Shown: positions 58,627 to 64,000 of the stretch, piece after piece | Numbering within the stretch: position 1 is the first letter of the stretch | Layout: every line of letters starts with the position of its first letter | NCBI GenBank assembly: GCA_002427815.1 | Contig: DIZF01000020.1 | Location: 163,871-227,870, forward strand | Direction: 5' to 3' | Source: Ramlibacter tataouinensis | Lineage (GTDB): Bacteria; Pseudomonadota; Gammaproteobacteria; Burkholderiales; Burkholderiaceae_C | DNA: 64,000 nt | Position numbers and translations under genes: made by a program | Notes under the pieces: model-generated | Database searches by the model: none | What the model saw: the letters and a program-made list of their open reading frames with translations, nothing else | Told to the model about the DNA's origin: nothing

Positions 58627-60156
58627 ATGAAACACCAGAAGACGGCGACGGCCGCGTTGTTAGCGGCGCTGCTGGCCACAGGGTGCGGCGGCGGCAATGG
58701 CAGTGATTCGCCGGCGCCGGTGACACCATGGGTTCGCGGAACATTGCTGGGAACGCCGCAACTCACGGCCTCCGTGGGGGCTGGCGAACTCAAGCGCCGC
58801 CTGCAGGACGGTCCGAGCCGCGACCAGGCATTGCTGCTGCTCGCCGGCGACCCGGTATGCGATGTCCAGGTGCACGCCATACAGTACAGCACCGAAGGCG
58901 GCGCCGGCGAGAAAACCACGGCCTCGGGCGCATTGATGCTGCCCGGCGGCAGCGACCCGCGCTGCAGCGGCGCGAAGCCGCTGGTCCTGTACGCGCATGC
59001 CACGCATCCTGAAAAGTCCTTCAACATCGCCCAACTCGACGACAGCGCCAACGCGGGCCATGAGGAGGCCCTGGCGCTTGCGACTCTGTTCGCGACGCAC
59101 GGCTTTATCGTCGTGGCGCCGAATTACGCGGGCTACGACACATCCACGCTGGCCTATCACCCGTTTCTCAACGCACAGCAGCAGTCGACCGAAATGATCG
59201 ATGCGTTGAGCGCGGCGAAGGAGGCGCTCGTACAGCTGGCGCCCCGGACCACCGCTGGCGCCAAGCTGTTCTTGACGGGTTACTCGGAGGGCGGCCATGT
59301 GGCCATGGCAACCCACCGCGCGCTGCAGCAGGCCGGCATCCCGGTCACGGCTTCCGCGCCCATGTCGGGCCCCTACGCATTGGCGCAGGAACTGGACGAC
59401 AACTTCGCCGGCCGGGTTCATGTGGGCGCAACGCTGTTCGGTACTTTCCTCGCAACGAGCTACCAGAAGGCGTATGGCACCATCTACGCCCGCCCAACCG
59501 ACCTGTATGAGAGCGCCTGGGCCAACGGCATCGAAACCCTGCTGCCCGGGGCCGATGCGGCGACGCTCGCGAACACCGGCAAGTTGCCGCAGTCCGCGCT
59601 TTTCAGCACGACGCCGCCGCAGGCGCCACCGGGGTCGGGGCTCCAGGCGGCGCTCGACGCGATGACGCCGCCACGGGGCACCTCCATGGACGCTGTGTTC
59701 GCCCGCGGTTTCGGCGCGGACAACCTGTTCACCAACAGCGCCCGGCTGGCCTATCTGCAGGACATGTTGTCCCGCCCCGACCAGCCTGCCAACGGGCTGC
59801 GTGTCGCGGCCAGGGCCAACGACCTGCGCGGCTGGGCACCCGCCGCGCCGGTGCTGTTGTGCGGCGACTCGCAGGACGCCACGGTTTCGTTTTCAGTCAA
59901 TACCGGTGCCATGCAGCAGTTGTGGTCCGGCCTGCCGCCGGGACAGGTGAGCGTGCTGGACGTCGACACACAGCCCACGGACACGAGCGACCCATTTCTT
60001 GCGGAAAAGCTCGGCTTCGGCCTGCTGAAAGGGGCCATCGAGGTGGATGCCAGGCTGCAAGGAAACGACCCGGTTTGGGAACTCGCGCGCAATTACCATG
60101 CCGCGGTGTTCCCGTTCTGCGCTTCGGCGGCACGCCGCTTCTTCGCGGCGTTTTAG
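58627..60156 (+). CDS. Alpha/beta hydrolase lipoprotein (esterase/lipase-like)
   Basis: A 509-residue secreted hydrolase. The signal ends in a lipobox with a Gly run (LLATGCGGG, Cys at about residue 20). The fold elements are visible: oxyanion-side strand LVLYAHATH, the segment FIVVAPNYAGYD, and the nucleophile elbow TGYSEGG (Ser at about 220). A late LLCGDSQDATV segment probably supplies the catalytic Asp. Its divergent promoter region is shared with the fdh operon (58527-58626). The substrate is unknown. Its end contains an intrinsic terminator. Confidence 0.85.
   Translation: MKHQKTATAALLAALLATGCGGGNGSDSPAPVTPWVRGTLLGTPQLTASVGAGELKRRLQDGPSRDQALLLLAGDPVCDVQVHAIQYSTEGGAGEKTTASGALMLPGGSDPRCSGAKPLVLYAHATHPEKSFNIAQLDDSANAGHEEALALATLFATHGFIVVAPNYAGYDTSTLAYHPFLNAQQQSTEMIDALSAAKEALVQLAPRTTAGAKLFLTGYSEGGHVAMATHRALQQAGIPVTASAPMSGPYALAQELDDNFAGRVHVGATLFGTFLATSYQKAYGTIYARPTDLYESAWANGIETLLPGADAATLANTGKLPQSALFSTTPPQAPPGSGLQAALDAMTPPRGTSMDAVFARGFGADNLFTNSARLAYLQDMLSRPDQPANGLRVAARANDLRGWAPAAPVLLCGDSQDATVSFSVNTGAMQQLWSGLPPGQVSVLDVDTQPTDTSDPFLAEKLGFGLLKGAIEVDARLQGNDPVWELARNYHAAVFPFCASAARRFFAAF
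60133..60154 (+). terminator. Intrinsic terminator inside the end of the hydrolase gene
   Basis: CGCCGC-ttcttc-GCGGCG followed by TTTT overlaps the last codons and first base of the stop codon. The gene is convergent with apbC, which explains the compact terminator. Confidence 0.6.
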
Positions 60157-60173
60157 GAAACCCGGCGCTCGAC

Positions 60174-61265
60174 TCAGGTTTCCTTCGATATCTTGATCGA
60201 GGGGAACTTGGAGGAAAAGTCCTTGGCCTTGGCGGCGATCTTGATCGCCACCTGCCGCGCCACCGCCTTGTAGATGCCGGCGATTTCGCCATCCGGGTCC
60301 GCGACCACGGTCGGCTTGCCGCTGTCGGCCTGCTCCCGGATCCTGATGTCCAGCGGCAGCGCGCCGAGGTAGTCCATGCCGTACTCGGCGGCCATGCGTT
60401 TGCCTCCGCCTTCGCCGAAGATGTGCTCGGCGTGGCCGCACTTGCTGCACACGTGCACGGCCATGTTCTCCACGATGCCCAGGATCGGCACGCCGACCTT
60501 CTCGAACATCTTGATGCCCTTCTTGGCATCGAGCAGCGCGATGTCCTGCGGCGTGGTGACGATCACCGCGCCCGTCATCGGAACGCGCTGCGACAGGGTC
60601 AGCTGGATGTCGCCGGTGCCGGGCGGCAGGTCGACGATCAGGTAATCGAGGTCTTTCCAGTTGGTCTGGCGCAGCAGCTGCTCCAGCGCCTGCGTGGCCA
60701 TCGGGCCGCGCCAGATCATGGCCTCATCCTGGGCCACCAGGAAGCCGATCGACATCACCTGCACGCCGTAGTTCTCCAGCGGCTCCATGGACTTGCCGTC
60801 GGCCGATTCGGGCCGGCCCTCGATGCCCATCATCATGGGCAGGCTCGGCCCGTAGATGTCGGCGTCGAGCAGGCCCACGGCCGCGCCTTCGGCTGCCAGC
60901 GCCAGCGCCAGATTCACGGCCATGGTGCTCTTGCCCACCCCGCCCTTGCCGGATGCCACCGCGACGATGTTCTTGACCTTGGGCAGCAGGGCGACGCCAC
61001 GCTGGGCCGAGTGCGCGACGATCTTGCTGGTCATGTTGACCGAGACGTTCTGCACGCCCGGCACCCCCTTGGCGGCGACGATCATCGCGTTGCGCAAGGC
61101 CGGAATCTGGCTGCGGGCCGGATAGCCCAGCTCCACGTCGAAGGATACGTTCCCGTCGTTGACCTGCAGGTTCTTCACCGCTTTGGTGGAGACGAAATCC
61201 TTGCCGGTGTTGGGGTCGATGATGGCCGCGAGGGCCTGGAGCAACTGGTCTGAAGTAGCGGGCAT
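60174..61265 (-). CDS. apbC: Iron-sulfur cluster carrier protein ApbC/Mrp
   Basis: A 363-residue P-loop ATPase that transfers FeS clusters to apoproteins. An N-terminal MIP18/DUF59 domain (about residues 1-85) precedes the ATPase domain with deviant Walker A ASGKGGVGKST (about 104-114), the DADIYGPSLPMMMG switch, and the cluster-binding CSKCGH motif (Cys pair at about 275-278). The ATG at 61263-61265 gives normal length. It fits a genome loaded with FeS enzymes, but is a general housekeeping gene. Confidence 0.94.
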   Translation of the reverse strand: MPATSDQLLQALAAIIDPNTGKDFVSTKAVKNLQVNDGNVSFDVELGYPARSQIPALRNAMIVAAKGVPGVQNVSVNMTSKIVAHSAQRGVALLPKVKNIVAVASGKGGVGKSTMAVNLALALAAEGAAVGLLDADIYGPSLPMMMGIEGRPESADGKSMEPLENYGVQVMSIGFLVAQDEAMIWRGPMATQALEQLLRQTNWKDLDYLIVDLPPGTGDIQLTLSQRVPMTGAVIVTTPQDIALLDAKKGIKMFEKVGVPILGIVENMAVHVCSKCGHAEHIFGEGGGKRMAAEYGMDYLGALPLDIRIREQADSGKPTVVADPDGEIAGIYKAVARQVAIKIAAKAKDFSSKFPSIKISKET

Positions 61266-61386
61266 GGGTGTGATTTTCCTGTTCCGGATAGAGTGTAACG
61301 ACACCTACAAAACCATCCCTGCAAAATGCCGCGGATCAAGCGAATGGCTTGTGACGCTGGGCCCAGCCACCCTGCGCTTGACACCA

Positions 61387-64000
61387 TCAAGCCCTGCGTA
61401 TTTCAAACTGCAGAAAATCAAGCGCCCGCTTGTCTTCCGTTACCTGCTCATGTGGAATCAGCAGGTACCTCCAGGGCTTGGCCCCGATCTTGGCCGCATG
61501 CTCCGAGGCATGCCGGCACCAGAGCGACCCCGCCTCTGCTTTGGCCTTCACGTCTTCCGCACCCATCTCGTTGCGCGCCTTGGTCTCGCACAACAAGAGA
61601 TGCTGCGGCGTTTCGGCCACGAAGTCAGGCACGTACTCGGGATGTTCCGCGCCGAGCTTGTAGTAGATCTGGAACTGGCCCTTCGCGGGCTTGAACCACT
61701 TTTCTGCGTCGCGCTCCAGGATCACCGCAAACCGCCGCTCGGTATCAGAATCGAATTTCTGCACGGGGTAAAGGCAGCGCGAGAAGCCGCCGAACAGCAT
61801 TTGCTTGATTCGGCTGGGTTCGTCCACCGTGCCGCGGTAGTCGCGCACCAGCTGACCCGCCGCCACGGTGTACGTGGGCGCCCTAAGAGCCGTGAAGCCG
61901 CGCCGCACCTCGACGGCGTACTCAGTTGCGGTCTCAAAGAAGTGGCCCATCATCTGGGCGTGAATGTTGGCCGCAATCAGCTTGCGGTCCAGGTCCAGCA
62001 CGTTGCGCACCTCATTTTCATCCGACAGATAGCTGCGCAGATGCACCACCACCTGGCCGGCGAACTCGTAGAGCAAACCGGCGTGCACGCCGTAGTCGAT
62101 GTCGTCCAAGTCGATCAGCGCATGGACGATGTAATCTTCCAGCCGGCGTTCAGCCCGCCCGCGCTGCGCAGACAACGTGAACTGCTCGTGCGTGCGCAGC
62201 GCCTGCCCTACCAGCGACCGGTCCTTCGGTTGCAGGTGCAGGCCGGACACGTCCAGGGTGAACGGCCGGAATCCACTGGTTACTTCGCCTTTGGGTACCA
62301 CGGCGATCCGCGGAATGTCGATGGTTTGTCGCACCAGCGATTCCGTCGCACGCCTGACCACATCGGCCAGATCGATCTCAGGCGCCGTGTCGGCTCCTGT
62401 CACCAAACTGGCTTGCAGCGGCGGCAGCTGTGCCTTGACGGTCTCGGTAATGCTGGCTTGCACTTCGGGAGTCAGCAGGACTTGTCGCGTCGGCGCGTCC
62501 TGCGGACGCAGTTCATAGGCGGCAGCGGCCTCCATCGCCAGCTTGGCCACCTGCCGCTCGGGTTCGGTTGTGAACAGCGGTACGGCGGCGGGCGAACCTG
62601 CCGGCCGCGGGAAGGAGCCGCCCCCGCCTTCCGAATTGCCGCCCCCAAGCGCGTCTTCCCAGTTCGGGCGGACCGACACGCTCTGCGGTGCGCCGCCATC
62701 GCCGGCATCCGGCGCATCGAGCACTATTTGCTTGAGGCGGATCGGTGAATCCGCCCGATTGGCGTCGTCGATGATTTCCTGAAACCGGTCGTGGGCAATG
62801 ATGTTGAGCCGGTCCACCGCCGCCACGCCCGTGCGCCTACCGTAAGGCAGCCGCAGGCCGCGGCCGATCGATTGCTCCACCAGGGTGCGCGCGTTGGCAG
62901 CGCGCAGCGGCACGATGGTGTAGAGGTTGGTCACATCCCAACCCTCCTTGAGCATGTTGACGTGGATCACAATTTCTGTGGGCTCGTCCACGCTCTCCAC
63001 CGCCAACAGCCGGCGCACCATCTCCTCTTCTTCAGCGCCCGTCTTGCTGCTGTCGACCTGGATCACCTTGTTGCGATACCGCCCACTGAAGAAGGCGTCG
63101 GATTGCAGATGCGCCAGCAGTTGGCCGGCGTGCGTGGTGTCGCGCGCAATCACCAGCATGAAGGGTTTGACCTCCTTGGCGCCATTGCTGCGCGCGTAGG
63201 TTTGCAGCTCCACCTTGGTGGCCTCGTGCAGCTTCCCAACCTTGAGGTCGATCACCACATAGCATTTCAGCTTGACGTGGTAGAAGACCAGATCCGGATA
63301 GAAATGGTCTCCGTCGAGCGTCAGGCGCTTCTGCCGTCCGATGAAAGCGAAGCCGCTGCCAAGCTCCAGCAGAAAGTCCTGCAGCTGGTTGATCAGCGCC
63401 TCTTCGATCCGGGACTCGACCAGCCTGTGCGACTCCGGCAGGCCCAGAAACTCCAGCACATAGGGGTCTTTGATGGCGTCCTGCGGGCGGCTCAGCGTCT
63501 GCCCTTCGTTGGCGAGAGCCAGCACCCCTTTTTTGTCGCGGCTCTTCGCAAGACGCTCGAACAGGAATGAGTCGATCTGCCGCTCGAGCTGGCGAGCAGA
63601 CCAGCCATTGCGCACCGACTCGATTTCGTAGAAGTCGCGCACGTCGCGGCGCGCGACTTTGAGCAAGGCGCGGTAATGTGTCCAGGCGAGGCTGGCGTTG
63701 AGCTGCCCGGGGCGCCATGCTTCGTCCACTGCGAATTCATCACGCGGTGCGTGATGAATTGCCAGTCCTGCACCCGATTCGTCACGCACTGCGTGATGCT
63801 TCTGCAGCAATTCGGGGTAGGCCTGAAAGAACAGTCGCATATACCGCAAGGCGGAGACCGAAAAGCCAGCTCCATATTCAGTCGCGAGACGCTTCGACAA
63901 TGCCTCAAGCAGCGTCGATCCATAACCTGCGCGCCGTGCACCGGCTTGCTCTGCCTCCACGATCTGTTGCCCGATCAGCCAATTGGCGCACACGTGTGCC
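61387..64000 (-). CDS. Chimeric YhcG-type nuclease / type III restriction subunit fragment (5' end off window)
   Basis: A continuous frame of at least 870 codons joins two unrelated proteins. Residues about 1-250 are a YhcG-type (DUF1016) protein: helical RAGYGSTLLEALSKRL and then the PD-(D/E)XK domain with YPDLVFYH and YVVIDLK. From about residue 255 it reads as the second half of a type III restriction R subunit: the helicase C lobe (KEVKPFMLVIARDTTHA, HVNMLKEGWDVTNLYTIV, motif VI SIGRGLRLPYG), then a C-terminal PD-ExK nuclease (YVPDFVAE, LLCETKAR). The helicase N lobe with Walker A and DEAD box is missing. It could be a deletion fusion or an assembly artefact. Restriction activity is unlikely. 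Confidence 0.75.
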   Translation of the reverse strand, partial: AHVCANWLIGQQIVEAEQAGARRAGYGSTLLEALSKRLATEYGAGFSVSALRYMRLFFQAYPELLQKHHAVRDESGAGLAIHHAPRDEFAVDEAWRPGQLNASLAWTHYRALLKVARRDVRDFYEIESVRNGWSARQLERQIDSFLFERLAKSRDKKGVLALANEGQTLSRPQDAIKDPYVLEFLGLPESHRLVESRIEEALINQLQDFLLELGSGFAFIGRQKRLTLDGDHFYPDLVFYHVKLKCYVVIDLKVGKLHEATKVELQTYARSNGAKEVKPFMLVIARDTTHAGQLLAHLQSDAFFSGRYRNKVIQVDSSKTGAEEEEMVRRLLAVESVDEPTEIVIHVNMLKEGWDVTNLYTIVPLRAANARTLVEQSIGRGLRLPYGRRTGVAAVDRLNIIAHDRFQEIIDDANRADSPIRLKQIVLDAPDAGDGGAPQSVSVRPNWEDALGGGNSEGGGGSFPRPAGSPAAVPLFTTEPERQVAKLAMEAAAAYELRPQDAPTRQVLLTPEVQASITETVKAQLPPLQASLVTGADTAPEIDLADVVRRATESLVRQTIDIPRIAVVPKGEVTSGFRPFTLDVSGLHLQPKDRSLVGQALRTHEQFTLSAQRGRAERRLEDYIVHALIDLDDIDYGVHAGLLYEFAGQVVVHLRSYLSDENEVRNVLDLDRKLIAANIHAQMMGHFFETATEYAVEVRRGFTALRAPTYTVAAGQLVRDYRGTVDEPSRIKQMLFGGFSRCLYPVQKFDSDTERRFAVILERDAEKWFKPAKGQFQIYYKLGAEHPEYVPDFVAETPQHLLLCETKARNEMGAEDVKAKAEAGSLWCRHASEHAAKIGAKPWRYLLIPHEQVTEDKRALDFLQFEIRRA
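63734..63796. repeat. Two related palindromes inside the YhcG-type coding region
   Basis: AATTCATCACGC-ggt-GCGTGATGAATT (63734-63760) is a perfect 12-base inverted repeat. A shorter relative, TCACGC-act-GCGTGA, follows at 63782-63796. In the protein they encode the repeated pattern HHAxRDE. They resemble palindromic repeat units that inserted in frame. Confidence 0.6.

Noticed and set aside
1..64000. CRISPR arrays, rRNA and tRNA genes
   Set aside because: Reading both strands gave no regularly spaced repeats, no rRNA-like sequence and no convincing tRNA cloverleaf; a dedicated covariance-model scan would be needed to exclude a missed tRNA.

Overview
The window is high-GC DNA with tightly packed, mostly overlapping operons and reads as the chromosome of a betaproteobacterium (Burkholderiales/Rhodocyclales type). 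This rests on gene content: a complete System I cytochrome c maturation operon, rquA beside an E. coli-type fumarate reductase, and a Cys-type formate dehydrogenase operon with DUF3305/DUF3306 genes. The dominant theme is anaerobic and extracellular respiration. No tRNA, rRNA or CRISPR array was recognised.

Layout. 1-5263: housekeeping genes (serS fragment, PLP dehydratase, ispH, FKBP isomerase, radC, Smr protein, a coiled-coil membrane protein). 5273-12044 (minus): ccmABCDEFGHI, nine genes mostly joined by 4-base overlaps. 12045-12403: divergent control region with two FNR-type boxes. 12404-19183 (plus): a NarL-type regulator, a nonaheme cytochrome c/cytochrome b fusion resembling Geobacter CbcL, and four further c-type cytochromes. 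19243-21310 (minus): a NarL-type regulator and histidine kinase. 21569-25865 (plus): an inactive-looking rhodanese, then a hexaheme cytochrome, an FeS protein and an NrfD protein (the layout of the Geobacter Cbc4/CbcSTU complex), ending in a broken cytochrome c5 gene. 26248-36911 (plus): two decaheme OmcA/MtrC-type lipoproteins, a truncated third copy beside an IS91-type remnant, then MtrA-like and MtrB-like proteins. 37213-41611 (plus): a small cytochrome c, rquA and frdABCD. 41672-47799 (minus): an FtsX/YbbP-type permease and a three-gene glycan-modification set. 47799-58526 (minus): fdhD and the formate dehydrogenase operon. 58627-64000: a lipoprotein hydrolase, apbC, and an unusual YhcG/type III restriction chimera running off the end.

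How the genes fit together (inference). Formate dehydrogenase can feed electrons to the quinone pool. Two candidate inner-membrane quinol oxidases (CbcL-like and Cbc4-like) can pass electrons to periplasmic cytochromes. MtrA/MtrB can carry them across the outer membrane to the decaheme surface lipoproteins. RquA and FrdABCD give an alternative rhodoquinol to fumarate branch. Intact genes between 13229 and 37542 hold 56 CxxCH haem sites, and the haem-attachment machinery lies next door behind a shared FNR-type control region. The combination of Geobacter-type inner-membrane modules with a Shewanella/Sideroxydans-type outer-membrane conduit in one betaproteobacterial locus is the most notable content.
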